This document shows, in pieces, positions 35,840 through 46,800 of a stretch of 64,000 nt of DNA. This DNA comes from Gimesia chilikensis. GTDB taxonomy: Bacteria > Planctomycetota > Planctomycetia > Planctomycetales > Planctomycetaceae. The DNA lies in contig NZ_CP036266.1 of the NCBI RefSeq assembly GCF_007744075.1, forward strand, positions 2,306,501 to 2,370,500, in the 5' to 3' direction. A program made the position numbers and the translations under genes. The notes beneath the pieces are model-generated. The model had not been told where the DNA came from, did not search any database, and worked only from the letters and a program-made list of their open reading frames with translations. How positions within the stretch are numbered: the first letter of the stretch is position 1; each line of letters begins with the position of its first letter.

Positions 35840-35892
35840 CCCGGATTCCGGGCGAGTCCGTTCTTGACCCGCAGTGAGTTTCTGACGATAAT
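35840..35892 (+). promoter_or_regulatory. Promoter of the third DUF1501 gene, with upstream palindrome
   Basis: TTGACC (35864-35869), 17 nt, GATAAT (35887-35892): near consensus. Predicted start about 35899, 65 nt before ATG 35964. A 13-bp palindrome CCCGGA-T-TCCGGG (35840-35852) ends 11 nt before the -35. It could be an operator or the 3' hairpin of the previous gene. Confidence 0.62.
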
Positions 35893-35963
35893 TAACAAAT
35901 CAACCCGCGCTTATGTAAGGTTGATGTTTAGAGTCTCATTCCAGTAATCCCGCGAGTCCCTCC

Positions 35964-37325
35964 ATGAACCAACGACCGTCCCGCATTATGACTGACTGTT
36001 CCGGAATCACACGTCGCAATTTCGTGCAGGCGGGCGCATTGGGGGCAGGCGGTTTGTGTCTGGCGGATCTGCTGAAGCTCAAGGCGGAAGGGGCCGTTTC
36101 GTCGAAGCAGCAGGATACCAGCGTGATCCTGTTCTGGTTGAGCGGCGGTCCGGGACATATGGAGACCTGGGATCCCAAGCCCGAAGCACCTGCAGAATAC
36201 CGGGGACCCTTTCAGCCAATCGCGACCAGTCTGTCGGGCGTCCAGTTCAGCGAACTGATGCCGGGACAGGCGAAACTGGCCGAGCACCTGGCTGTGCTGC
36301 GAACCGTGAATCACGGGACCGGCGACCATACCAAGGGAAATCACTGGATGCTGACCGGCTTTGAAGGTCCTGCCTTCAACGCACCCGACAATCGGGTGCA
36401 GCGACGTCCTTCGATTGGTTCCGCGGCTTCGTTCCTGCGTGGTGCCCGGCAGGAAGGGATGCCCCCTTATGTGGGAGTGCCTCACCTCCGTGGGGGGACC
36501 GATAATCTGTTTCATTATTCATCGTACATTGGTGGCGGTTTCGATCCGTTTATTGTCAATTCCGATCCGAATACTTCCAGCTTCAGCGTGCAGAACCTGA
36601 CGCTGGCCCGCGGCCTGACGGTTGATCGACTGAAGAACCGGCAGGAGCTGTTGAGTTCGCTCGACCAGCTGCCACGGCGACACGAGAAGCTGATTCGCGA
36701 CCTGGACGAGCACCAGCAGAAAGCCTTTGATCTGCTGTATTCGAAAGGCGTTCGTTCTGCGTTTGATATTGAAGACGAACCGGCGGCGGTTCGCGACAGC
36801 TACGGACGGCATACATTCGGACAAAGTGCACTCCTGGCACGGCGTCTGGTGGAGCATGGTTCCACGTTTGTGACCGTCAACTGTGTCCCCTGGGATCATC
36901 ACGGTTCTGCGGGACGTCTCCGCACCGAAGAAGGGGCCCGCAAACTGATTCCACCTCTGGACGCCGCGATCTCCGGATTGATTCGCGATCTGATCGACCG
37001 CGGTCTGTATGAGAAGACACTGGTGGTGGCGATGGGCGAATTTGGACGCACGCCCCGAATTAACCAGCATGCAGGACGCGACCACTGGGGGCGGACCTTC
37101 AGTGTGATGATGGGCTGTGGCGGAATGCGGATGGGGCAGATCATCGGCCGTTCCAGCAGCCGCGGTGAAGATGTCGTCGAACGTCCGGTGGGCCCGCAGG
37201 ATGTTGCAGCGACCATTTATCGGCATCTGGGCATCGATCCCCAGCGGGTTATTCTTCGCGATCGCCTGGATCGCCCGATGCCTCTGCTCGATACCGGGGA
37301 ACCGGTTTCCGAGCTGTTTGGCTAA
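35964..37325 (+). CDS. DUF1501 family protein (stand-alone)
   Basis: 453 residues. The export signal TRRNFVQAGALGAGGLCLAD (about 17-36) is of Tat type. DUF1501 landmarks: FWLSGGPGHMETWDPKPEAP, VPWDHHGSAGRL, VVAMGEFGRTPRINQHAGRD, HWGRTFSVMMGCGGM and VAATIYRHLGIDPQ. Unlike the other two DUF1501 genes here it has no DUF1549/DUF1553 partner and has its own promoter. It belongs to a different DUF1501 subgroup (shorter, HWG motif). Alkaline-phosphatase-like fold; reaction unknown. Confidence 0.93.
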   Translation: MNQRPSRIMTDCSGITRRNFVQAGALGAGGLCLADLLKLKAEGAVSSKQQDTSVILFWLSGGPGHMETWDPKPEAPAEYRGPFQPIATSLSGVQFSELMPGQAKLAEHLAVLRTVNHGTGDHTKGNHWMLTGFEGPAFNAPDNRVQRRPSIGSAASFLRGARQEGMPPYVGVPHLRGGTDNLFHYSSYIGGGFDPFIVNSDPNTSSFSVQNLTLARGLTVDRLKNRQELLSSLDQLPRRHEKLIRDLDEHQQKAFDLLYSKGVRSAFDIEDEPAAVRDSYGRHTFGQSALLARRLVEHGSTFVTVNCVPWDHHGSAGRLRTEEGARKLIPPLDAAISGLIRDLIDRGLYEKTLVVAMGEFGRTPRINQHAGRDHWGRTFSVMMGCGGMRMGQIIGRSSSRGEDVVERPVGPQDVAATIYRHLGIDPQRVILRDRLDRPMPLLDTGEPVSELFG

Positions 37326-37412
37326 TCGACGTCCTTCTGAGAGAGCGCTCATGCAAGAATCATTGGGCGGTATAACCCGCATAACCGGACCCCAATTCCC
37401 GGCTGAAAATAC

Positions 37413-37440
37413 TCGACATAGCGATAATCGATTATATAAT
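37413..37440 (+). promoter_or_regulatory. Promoter placed for a leaderless transcript
   Basis: TCGACA (37413-37418), 16 nt, perfect TATAAT (37435-37440). The predicted transcription start (about 37447) coincides with the A of the ATG of the adaptor gene, which has no Shine-Dalgarno. Confidence 0.6.
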
Positions 37441-37446
37441 GAACTT

Positions 37447-38694
37447 ATGAATGTCATCCTATGCCGTCCTCCAGGTTCCTGCCTGCTCAGCCTTCTGTGC
37501 GTCCTGTGTTTGATGGGATGCGAATCAAATCAACCAGCCCCCACTAAAAAAAACGGGGAGACACTACCGGTCTTGAATGTGGAAACACTGACCGTCGCCG
37601 AGCAGACCTGGCCACGCATTGTCCGCAGCCAGGGGAGTCTGTTTCCTGACGAAGAGGCGACGCTGGGGATCAAGGTGGAAGGCCGTGTTTCCGAAGTACA
37701 CGTTGATCTCGGAGATGTTGTTGAGGTCGGTGATCCATTGATTACGATCGACCAGGAAGATTTCAAACTCCGCGTCAAGCAGGCAGAGGCCCAACTGGCG
37801 GCGGTTCGTTCGGCCGTCGGGTTAAAGCCGGGAGATCCGCTTGAAAAACTGGTGCCTGAAAATTCGCCCCCGGCCCGTGAGAAGAAAGCCGAGTGGGATG
37901 AGGCGACCGCGAACCTGGAACGGGCCAAGACCCTGTATAAACAGAATGTGATGGGGCAGGCCGAATTCGACCAGGTCGTGTCGTTCGAACAGGTGGCCCA
38001 GGCCCGCTATGCCTCCGCTTTGAACGGGGTCCGCGAGAAAATGGCTAATATCACCGTGCAACAGACGCAGTTGGATCTGGCACGGGAAGACTTGAAGAAC
38101 ACCGAACTGAAAGCCACGTACCCGGCTGTCGTGCAGAAACGCCTGGTTGCGCCCGGGAGTTACATTCGCATGGGTGATCCACTGCTGGTGCTCGTGCGAA
38201 TCGATCAGCTCCGCTACCGGGGAACGGTGCCCGAGCGTCTGTCGACCCAGCTTGAAATCGGACAGCCGATCGAATTGAAAATTGAATCGGTGCCGCAGCG
38301 GACTTCCAAAGTGACCCGCATCAGTCCCTTCCTGGACCAGTTGAGCCGGTCATTGCTGTTTGAATCGCTGGTCGAGAATCCGGATCGGGAATTGCGGGCC
38401 GGCCTGTTTGCCGAAGGACGGATCATCGTCGATCCCGATCAGAAGGCGATAGTCGTGCCGATCTCGTCAGTCGTGCAGTTTGCGGGGACAGAAAAAGTCT
38501 GGAAAGCCGTGGATGGTACCGTGAAGATGCAGGAGGTCCTGCTGGGAGAACGACGCGGTGATCAGATCCGAATTTTAGAAGGACTGCAGCCGGGTGACGT
38601 CATTCTGCGCACCGCGAAGGAAGGGCGCCCCGGAACACTGTCTGCCGCGGAGCCACAACCCTCGGCTGCCGAGCAGACCAAAGCCAAAACATAA
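37447..38694 (+). CDS. RND efflux periplasmic adaptor lipoprotein (MFP/HlyD family)
   Basis: 415 residues. The frame is open upstream, but only ATG 37447 places a lipoprotein signal at the N-terminus (LLSLLCVLCLMGC, lipidated Cys25). Domains: beta-barrel/biotinyl-lipoyl halves (GIKVEGRVSEVHVDLGDVV and AVVQKRLVAPGSYIRMGDPL), an alpha-hairpin (about 105-215, KQAEAQLAAVRSAVG to VQQTQLDLAREDL), a barrel domain and a membrane-proximal domain (AIVVPISSVVQF). It bridges the inner-membrane pump encoded 69 bp downstream and an outer membrane channel. No outer membrane partner is encoded on this strand; the nearby TolC-like gene may be shared. Confidence 0.92.
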   Translation: MNVILCRPPGSCLLSLLCVLCLMGCESNQPAPTKKNGETLPVLNVETLTVAEQTWPRIVRSQGSLFPDEEATLGIKVEGRVSEVHVDLGDVVEVGDPLITIDQEDFKLRVKQAEAQLAAVRSAVGLKPGDPLEKLVPENSPPAREKKAEWDEATANLERAKTLYKQNVMGQAEFDQVVSFEQVAQARYASALNGVREKMANITVQQTQLDLAREDLKNTELKATYPAVVQKRLVAPGSYIRMGDPLLVLVRIDQLRYRGTVPERLSTQLEIGQPIELKIESVPQRTSKVTRISPFLDQLSRSLLFESLVENPDRELRAGLFAEGRIIVDPDQKAIVVPISSVVQFAGTEKVWKAVDGTVKMQEVLLGERRGDQIRILEGLQPGDVILRTAKEGRPGTLSAAEPQPSAAEQTKAKT

Positions 38695-38763
38695 TTGCCG
38701 GCGGGTCTGCCTGATCCGTCTTGTGAAGAAAGTCGCCGCAGCCTGATGTAAAGGGAATCGATT

Positions 38764-41700
38764 TTGTACTGGTTAGCCGAAGTCTGTGTCAAAAGGCCCG
38801 TGTTTGCGCTGATGCTGATTACCGCATTAGTGGTCGCCGGTCTTGTGGCCTTTCCGGAGCTGGGCGTCGACCGTTTTCCTAACATGGACATGCCGTCGAT
38901 TTATATCCGGACGAACTATCCCGGGGCAGCTTCTCAGGAAGTGGAATCCGAAGTCAGCGCGGTGCTGGAAGATGCGGTTGCAACCGTGGCGGGCATCGAG
39001 GAACTGCGTTCGATCTCGCGCGACGGTCGTTCGTTTGTGATCATTACTTTCAATTTGAACCGGAATGTCGACGCTGCGACGCAGGACGTGCGGGACGCGG
39101 TTTCGGGGGCGATGAATCTGCTGCCTCCTAATATCGATCCGCCGATCGTGCAGAAACGGGATCTGGAATCGTCGCCGATCATGACGCTGGCCGTTTCAGG
39201 GCCACGCACTTCGCGGGAGCTGTATCTGTTTGCAGATCGCTACGTGAAGAACGTGATTGAATCGTCTCCCGGAGTGGGTGAGGTTCAGATTGCGGGGGCC
39301 GCGGATCGGGCGGTGAAGGTGGATATTGATGCGGACCGCCTGGCGGCTTACCAGATGTCGATCCTGCAGATCCGGGACGCACTGGTGCGACAGAATACCG
39401 AAGTTCCCGGAGGACGCCTGGACCAGGGCTTCCGCGAGCGGTCCCTGCGGACGATGGGTCGCATTGCCGACGCGAGCAATTTTCCGAATCTGGTGGTCGA
39501 TACGATCAATGGCACTCCAGTCCGACTGGCCGATTTGGGAACAGTGAGCGACGATACCAAGGAAGTCCGCACGATTGCGCGACTCAATCAGGCGCCGGCA
39601 GTCGTGTTGACGATTCAGAAACAGTCGGGAGAAAATACGGTCGCGGTGGTGGAAGGCATTAAAAAGATGCTGCCCCGCAGCCAGGAACTGCTGCCTGACG
39701 ACGTGACGGTCAGCGTGGTGCAGGATCAGTCCCGCTATATTGTGACGGCACTGCACGAGCTGGAAAAGCACCTGGTCTCCGGGAGTATTCTGGCCTGTAT
39801 TACCGTGCTGTTGTTTATGCGATCCTGGCGTTCTACGGTGATTGCTTCGGTGGCGATTCCCGCTTCGATCATTTCCACGTTTGCCTTCATGAAACTGTTT
39901 GGCTTCACCTTAAACAATGTGACCATGCTGGCGCTGGTGCTGATGGTGGGGGTGGTGATTGATGATGCGATTGTGGTGCTGGAGAACGTGTTCCACTGCA
40001 TCGAAGAGCGGGGGATGACTCCCCATGACGCCGCGATTTATGGAACCAAGGAAATCGGCCTGGCGGTGCTGGCGACTACCATTTCACTGGTGATCGTCTT
40101 TCTGCCGGTGTCGTTTCTGTCGAGCGTCACAGGGCGACTGCTGTTCCAGTTCGGATTGACGGCGACGGTGGCGATTCTGGTTTCGATGCTCGTCAGCTTC
40201 TCCCTGACGCCGATGATGTGCAGCAAGCTGCTCAAGGCAGAGACGCCCAGTCCGAACGGACCGAGTTCCCGTTCGGGATTCTATCACCTGGTGGAAACCT
40301 CTTATCTCTGGACGTTGAAACAGTCGCTGCGGTTTCGCTGGCTGGTGCTGGCGGTTTCCATTGCGGTGATCTGCAGTAACTATCCGCTGTATCAACTGGT
40401 GAAACAGGATTACATTCCGCTCAACGTGGATGAGTCCGAGTTTGAAATCCGTCTCGAAGCCCGGCAGGGGGCGACGCTGCAGTCGATGAATGATCTGATC
40501 GAGCGGGCCGAGACAATCCTGACTGATACGGAGGGAGTGAAAACGATTCTGCTGACGGTGGGAGCCGGAGGCTTTGGCGATGTGAATCGGGCGACGTTCT
40601 TTGTGAGGCTGACCGACAGCGAGACGCGTACGTTTTCGTTCGATCGTTTCTTCGCCGGACTCATGCACGCGGACCTGACCGCGGCGTTTCGGGGTAATTT
40701 CACCCAGCGCGAGAAGATGTCGGAGATCCGCAAGAAACTGAAACAGATTCCCGATACCCGCATTTCGGTGCGAAACCTGACTTCCCTCCGGCAGGGCGCG
40801 CCGGTGGATATCGACTTTTCGATTACCGGACCGGACATCGACGGTCTGCTGGAGTTCAGTAACAAGCTGCGCGAAAAGGTCAAAACGATTCCGGGTATCG
40901 TGGACGTCTATTCCACGCTGCAGATCGATAATCCGGAACTGCTGGCCCGCATCGATCGCGAACGGGCGGCTGCTCTGGGCATTGATGTGCGGGAGATTGC
41001 CGATACGCTGCGGGTTGCAGTCGGTGGGGATGATCGTGTTTCCCGTTACCGTGACCGGAGTGTGGACGACGCTTATGATGTCGAGCTGCGACTGGTCGGA
41101 CTGGATCGGGGGGATATCCAGTCGGTTTCACAGTTATACGTGCGGACCAGTCCGCAGGCGACGGGGGACGTGACTTCCTCGTCGGCACAGACCGGATCGC
41201 GGCTGGCGCGGATCGATAACGTGGTCAATTTCGAATACAACACGGCAGCCTCTCGTATTGACCGGTTAAATCGACAGAAGATGGTCGCCGTGCGGGCGAA
41301 CCTGGCGCCGGGCTATGCACTGGGCGACGGAATCGAGGCGATGAAAGCGGCTGCGGAAGAGATCGGAATTCCGGATGGCTACAATACGATGGTGCTGGGG
41401 GGCGGCCGCGAACTGGAACGCACACTCTCGGACTTTGGCTGGACGATGGTGCTGTCGTTCGTCTTCATGTATATCGTGCTGGCGGCCCAGTTTGAAAACC
41501 TGGTGCATCCGATGGTGATTCTGCTTTCGCTGCCTCTGGCGGTTCCCTTTGGTCTGTTGAGTCTACACTGGGGAGGCGAGACGCTGAACCTGTATTCGGC
41601 CCTGGGGATTCTGGTGCTGTTCGGCGTGGTGAAAAAGGCGGCGATTCTGCAGATCGATCATACTAATGCACTGCAGGAGCAGGGCTTCCCCCGTTACCAG

Positions 41701-42060
41701 GCGATCCTGCAGGCGAACCGCGATCGTCTGCGACCGATTCTGATGACGACCCTCTCTTTCGTGGCGGGACTGATTCCGCTGTTGATTGCCACCGGTCCCG
41801 GTGCAGAAGAACGGCGGTCTATCGCAGTGCTGGCGGTGGGGGGGCAGACGCTGTCGCTGCTGCTGACTCTGCTGGCGATCCCCGTGCTGTATACGTTCTT
41901 CGATGATCTCTCGGCCCTGTTTATGAAGTGGACCGGCAACGAGAAGAAGAAGCCAGCTGCGCCCGAGTACAGTGTGCCACACGAAGTTCCGCCCGTACAT
42001 GTTCTGGCAGCGCATATTCCGCCCCCCGAACCCGCACCGACGAGTTCGGATCAGACTTGA
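38764..42060 (+). CDS. RND multidrug efflux permease (HAE1/AcrB family)
   Basis: 1098 residues starting at TTG 38764, preceded by AAGGGA; the first Met codons downstream would truncate helix 1. The N-terminal WLAEVCVKRPVFALMLITAL is the usual RND helix 1, followed by the two large periplasmic loops and 12 membrane helices. The proton-relay pair lies near residues 401-402 in GVVIDDAIVVLENV (helix 4). HAE1-type phrases: GFTLNNVTMLALVLMVG, YIVLAAQFENLVHPMVILL and LFGVVKKAAILQIDH. A Pro-rich cytoplasmic tail of about 40 residues is longer than usual. Proton-driven export of hydrophobic or amphiphilic compounds; substrate unknown. Confidence 0.95.
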   Translation: MYWLAEVCVKRPVFALMLITALVVAGLVAFPELGVDRFPNMDMPSIYIRTNYPGAASQEVESEVSAVLEDAVATVAGIEELRSISRDGRSFVIITFNLNRNVDAATQDVRDAVSGAMNLLPPNIDPPIVQKRDLESSPIMTLAVSGPRTSRELYLFADRYVKNVIESSPGVGEVQIAGAADRAVKVDIDADRLAAYQMSILQIRDALVRQNTEVPGGRLDQGFRERSLRTMGRIADASNFPNLVVDTINGTPVRLADLGTVSDDTKEVRTIARLNQAPAVVLTIQKQSGENTVAVVEGIKKMLPRSQELLPDDVTVSVVQDQSRYIVTALHELEKHLVSGSILACITVLLFMRSWRSTVIASVAIPASIISTFAFMKLFGFTLNNVTMLALVLMVGVVIDDAIVVLENVFHCIEERGMTPHDAAIYGTKEIGLAVLATTISLVIVFLPVSFLSSVTGRLLFQFGLTATVAILVSMLVSFSLTPMMCSKLLKAETPSPNGPSSRSGFYHLVETSYLWTLKQSLRFRWLVLAVSIAVICSNYPLYQLVKQDYIPLNVDESEFEIRLEARQGATLQSMNDLIERAETILTDTEGVKTILLTVGAGGFGDVNRATFFVRLTDSETRTFSFDRFFAGLMHADLTAAFRGNFTQREKMSEIRKKLKQIPDTRISVRNLTSLRQGAPVDIDFSITGPDIDGLLEFSNKLREKVKTIPGIVDVYSTLQIDNPELLARIDRERAAALGIDVREIADTLRVAVGGDDRVSRYRDRSVDDAYDVELRLVGLDRGDIQSVSQLYVRTSPQATGDVTSSSAQTGSRLARIDNVVNFEYNTAASRIDRLNRQKMVAVRANLAPGYALGDGIEAMKAAAEEIGIPDGYNTMVLGGGRELERTLSDFGWTMVLSFVFMYIVLAAQFENLVHPMVILLSLPLAVPFGLLSLHWGGETLNLYSALGILVLFGVVKKAAILQIDHTNALQEQGFPRYQAILQANRDRLRPILMTTLSFVAGLIPLLIATGPGAEERRSIAVLAVGGQTLSLLLTLLAIPVLYTFFDDLSALFMKWTGNEKKKPAAPEYSVPHEVPPVHVLAAHIPPPEPAPTSSDQT

Positions 42061-42090
42061 AATGGGAATGATGTCTGAGTCGTAATTCGA

Positions 42091-43638
42091 TCAGGGGACG
42101 ATCATCAGTTCCAGTGGCATGCCAGCAGCACCTACCAGCAGTGCAGCAGACTGGGCGAGTTCATTCACCAGGTCGAGGTGAGCGCGTTGGTTCTGCAGAA
42201 TACTGGTGCGTGCCTGGATGATGCGAACGACATCGACTTCGCCGATTTCAAACTGTTTTTCGAGGCTCTGAAGTTCCTGTGGCAGTTCGTTCGAAGTCAG
42301 TCCTCTTTCCCGTTCATAAAGTTCGTAGGCGACCTGGTAGCGTTCATACGCAGCCTGGGCTTCGAGTTCCGCCCGCAACAGTGTCTGCTGCCAGACCGTG
42401 GTTTTCTGGTGAAATTCGGCCATTCTCTGCCGTTCCAGCGGTCTTCCCGAATTGATCACCGGAATGTCCATTTGGGCTCGGAGGCCAAAACGGGTCATAC
42501 TGTCAGGATCTTTCTGATAGTAGGGGCCGATGATGAGATCGGGAACCTTATTGGCTGAAGCCAGATTCAGGTTGGCAGAGGCGACATCGATGTCTGCGTG
42601 TGCGACCTGGACATCGGGACGACAGGCGGCCCAGCTGGCAATCCATGCTTTGTCGTCTGAAAGGTCGGAGATCTGCTGCTGATAGACTTCCGGTTGCCAC
42701 TGCTGGGCGGTTTCCGCGTTGGGCAATCGCCACCGAATGTCCCGCAGGTCGCCCTGAAAATTCACAGGAGAATCGGGATCCAGTCCCAGTTGGTTTCGCA
42801 GATTACGGAGGGCCGTCTGGTAATTGGCTTCGGCCAGTCGCAGTTGCTGACTGGTTGACCGTGTGTCGATGCGGACGGTGGCCAGATCGGCTGCCGAGAG
42901 GTCACCCGCCTCATATCGTTTCGTCAGTGCCTTGAGTAAGCGGCTGTTATTGTCCTGGCTGGCCTGGGCGATTTCGAGCAAGCCACGTCGATAGAGGACA
43001 GTATAATAGAGCTGTGCCGACATGGATGTGGTCTGCAACTCTGACTGATGGACGTTCCAGCGAATGGAGTTTAACGAAGAGTGTGCTGCATTTTCGCGAA
43101 ACTGTTGTTGATGGGCGAGCTGAATCTGCTGCATCATCAGAACATAATGGTAAGTTTTGCCTGACGATCTTCCTGCAGGGGCATGCTGATCGGGAGTCGC
43201 CTGCACCTGAATCCAGGGGTTGAAGGGATAGGTTTCCGCGACACCGACGGCGGCGAGACCAACGTTTTCTGTTTCGCGGAGTGCGACCAGCGTGGGGTTT
43301 CCGACCAGGGACTGTGAGATTGTTTCGTAGACATTCAGAGAGTTGTGATAGCCGGGGGGCGGACTGAGTGGATCATCGTCCGTGTCTGTCTCTGCGACGG
43401 TCAAAGAGACTTCCTGAATCTCTGGATCGGATGACCGAGTCGACTCTGCTTGCCGGGGTGATTCCTGCAGTGCGGGAATCTCCAGTGAAGAAGCAGATGA
43501 ATTCCTTTTGACGACCGCCGTGTCTGACTCCACGGGCACTTTCAGAGTGACCGGGTCAGACTGTACCTGCGCACCTGACTGGCAACCCCAGGAGACCAGC
43601 AGCATAAGTATCAGATAAAGTCGAATCGCGCGTGACAT
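42091..43638 (-). CDS. TolC/CzcC-type outer membrane efflux lipoprotein
   Basis: 515 residues with a lipoprotein signal (LYLILMLLVSWGC, Cys19). After an acidic variable linker (about 20-105), two outer-membrane efflux repeats follow, with long helices (LQTTSMSAQLYYTVLYRRGL, RLAEANYQTALRNLRNQLGL, LRAELEAQAAYERYQVAYEL, QARTSILQNQRAHLDLVNEL). It ends the minus-strand RR-HK-adaptor-pump series (180 bp after the CzcA-like gene), so it is probably that system's exit duct. It also converges, 30 bp apart, with the plus-strand HAE1 pump and could serve both. Confidence 0.9.
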   Translation of the reverse strand: MSRAIRLYLILMLLVSWGCQSGAQVQSDPVTLKVPVESDTAVVKRNSSASSLEIPALQESPRQAESTRSSDPEIQEVSLTVAETDTDDDPLSPPPGYHNSLNVYETISQSLVGNPTLVALRETENVGLAAVGVAETYPFNPWIQVQATPDQHAPAGRSSGKTYHYVLMMQQIQLAHQQQFRENAAHSSLNSIRWNVHQSELQTTSMSAQLYYTVLYRRGLLEIAQASQDNNSRLLKALTKRYEAGDLSAADLATVRIDTRSTSQQLRLAEANYQTALRNLRNQLGLDPDSPVNFQGDLRDIRWRLPNAETAQQWQPEVYQQQISDLSDDKAWIASWAACRPDVQVAHADIDVASANLNLASANKVPDLIIGPYYQKDPDSMTRFGLRAQMDIPVINSGRPLERQRMAEFHQKTTVWQQTLLRAELEAQAAYERYQVAYELYERERGLTSNELPQELQSLEKQFEIGEVDVVRIIQARTSILQNQRAHLDLVNELAQSAALLVGAAGMPLELMIVP

Positions 43639-43818
43639 GATATCTCAATCCCTGAGTGATTCTGTTTAGAACCGGTCCGTCGGTTCTACATGAAGGCGGG
43701 GCTATGTGATCTGCTTTCGTCAAAATACTTAAACCCAAATCAGCTTCAGGCCGGTTTTTAAGTCAGAGTTAATCTTTCTTTTGGGTTCCCCGGTCAGATT
43801 CATGTCAGTCTGGGAAGA

Positions 43819-46800
43819 CTACGTTGCGCTTTCTGGAAAACGGGATTGTACGGGGGGGAGATCAGCTGTCTTTGAACCCTCCTCAGCGGTCTGATGTCTG
43901 CCCCAGAGCAGGTACAGCGGGGGAAGCAGGAACAGGTTTAAGATTGTTGAAGTGACCAGGCCGCCCATGATCACGATTGCCAGCGGGTATTCGATTTCAT
44001 GTCCGGGTTTATTACCGGAGATCACCAGCGGCAAGAGAGCCAGCGAGGTGGTCAGGACGGTCATCAGAATGGGGGCCAGACGCTCTTCTGCACCGCGGAC
44101 GACGAGTTCCAGCCCGAAGGGGACGCCCTCTTCGTCCTGCAGGTGCCGATAGTGGCTGACCAGCATGATGCCATTTCGGGCAGCGATACCGAGCACCGTA
44201 ATGAACCCGACCAGGGAACCCAGGGAGAGGACACCCCCCGAAATCGACACCGCCACGATCCCCCCGATCAAGGCGAAGGGAATCGTCAGGCAGACCATAC
44301 TGGTGAGTCGTACGGACTGAAAGTCGATATAAAGAATCAGGATGATTCCGATCAGCGCGATGCCGCCCAGCATCAGCAGACGATTCTGTGATGCCTGCAG
44401 GGTCGCATATTCTCCCAGGAATTCAGGGTGGTAGCCTCGATCGAAGGGCATCTGGCTGACGGCGGCTTCAATATCACGGGCTACCGAACCCAGGTCTCGT
44501 CCCTGGGCGTCGCAAGTGACATCAATGCGTCGCGAACCGCTCTCGCGTTTGACTTCATTCGGTGCGGGGGCGATCCCGATTTCAGCCACATCTTTCAGGG
44601 GAACCTGTCCTCCCGAGGGAAGATCGATTCGTAATTCGCTGAGGGCTGTCAGATCGGTGCGTGATTTTTCCGTGCCCCAGACCATGACGTCCAACTTGAC
44701 CTGGTTTTCGAAGATCTCTCCCACCTTGGTGCCCCTGAGCAGAGTGGTGACTGCCCGGCGGACCTGTCCGGGAGTCAGACCGAACCGCTCAGCAGCTTCC
44801 GGTTTGAGACGCACATCGACCTGGGGAACCAGGACCTGAGGTTCGACTTTGAGATTGTTGACACCATCGATGTCTCCCATGACTTTGGCAACCTGTTTTG
44901 CCTGCGTGCGTAATTTGTCCAGATCGGGGCCATAGATTCTTACGACAATACTGGAACTGGTGCCGGTGAGGACTTCTTTCACCCGCTCACGGAGGTAAGT
45001 CAGCACATCGCGGTAGAGACCGGGGTAGCTGTCGATGACTTTCTGGATCTCGTCGAGTGTTTTGTCATAGTCGACTGATTCATCGATACTGATCCAGAGT
45101 TCGGTAAAGTTCGGCCCGACCACTTCATCGGCAACCTGTGCCCGGCCGATATGGCTGCCAAAGTTGCGAACGCCGGGTATGGCTCGCAGCTCCTTACTGG
45201 CTTCGATAGTGATTCGATCCATGGCTTCAATGGAGGTGCCCGGCTTTTCGACGAAATGCATCAGAAAGTCGGTCTCCTGGAAATTGGGCAGCAGTTCCTG
45301 CCCCTGGTTCTGGAAGATCAGAAACGAACCGGCGAAAGAGAGAGTCAGGATGCCGATGGCGGTCGCCGGGCGGAGGGCAAACCAGGGTAAAATCCGGCGA
45401 TACGGAATTTTCAGCCAGCGGGTGAGGGGCGGTTCGTGATCTTTGAGGTGCTTACGCGGCAGGAGCAGGAGTGAAAGCGCGGGCGTGACGATAATCGCAA
45501 CCAGCAGGGAAGAGAGAATCGCCAGCACATAACCGACGGCAAGTGGCCGGAAAAATGATCCGGGCAAACCTTCCAGAAAATAGATCGGCAGGAAGACCAG
45601 AATGATAATCGCGGTGGCATATACAATAGCGCTGCGGACTTCGAGTGACGCTTCCAGAACTACGCGGAAAGCGGGACGCGGCTGTTCCAGTCCCTGGTTG
45701 AGTCGCAGTCGACGGACGATATTTTCCACATCGATGACCGCGTCATCGACCACTTCTCCCAGTGCGATGACCAGGCCGGCGATGACCATGGTGTTGATGG
45801 TCATGCCCCACCAGTAGATTAACAGCACCGCAGAAATCAGTGAGAGCGGGATGGCCGTCAGGCTGATCACGGCAGTTCGCCAGTCAAACAGAAAAGCGAC
45901 AAGGATGATGACAACCAGCACACAACCAATGACCAGGGCATGCGTCAGGTTATTGATGGATCGTTCGATGAAGGTCGCCGGACGGAAGATGGTCGAATCA
46001 ATTTCGACTCCCTGCATCCCCGGTCTGAGCAGGTCGAGTGTTTCTTCCACCTGCCGGGTGACTTCCAGCATATTGGCTGCGGGCTGCTTTTCCACGATGA
46101 GCAACAACCCCAGTTGATCGTTAATGATGGCATCACCGATGGCAGGAGGGGAACCGATTCTGACATCAGCCACATCTCCCAGACGCAGGGGAGCACCGGC
46201 ATTAAAAGAGACAACGGTTTTGGCCAGATCTTCGGGGCCTCGTACGGGAGAAAGCTGACGGACAGCCATGCGCTGATTGGGTGTATCGACAAAGCCGCCG
46301 GCATCGAGGACGACGGCATCACCGGCGGAGCGGAGCACGGAGTCCAGGGTGACCTGATGTGCCCGCAGTTGATCCACATCGACCATGACCTGCAACTGAC
46401 GATCACGCTGTCCCCAGATGGCGACATTCGCGACGCCGGGAATCGCCATCAGTCGGGGACGTACAGACCAGACCGCAAGTTCGGACATTTCCTCCTGGGA
46501 GAGGGAGTCGGACCACATGCCGATTTTCAGCATGCGACTCAGCGAGGAGAGCGGTTGCAGAATGACCGGTGAGAGCGCCACGGCGGGCAGACGTGGTGTT
46601 TCGACTGCCAGGCGTTCCTGAACCAGTTGACGCGTCTGGTAGAGGTCCGCCTTATCCGTCAGCAGCAGGCGGATGGAAGAGAGCCCCAGTACGGATTTGG
46701 AGCGGAGGGTCTCCAGCCCCGGCGTACCGATCAGAGCGTTTTCCAGCGGGAACGTTACCAGGTTTTCGACTTCTTCAGCAGACAGTCCCGGGGCTTCGGT

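Noticed and set aside
37117..37446. N-terminal extension of the RND adaptor
   Set aside because: Overlaps the DUF1501 gene and would bury the lipoprotein signal that starts at 37447.
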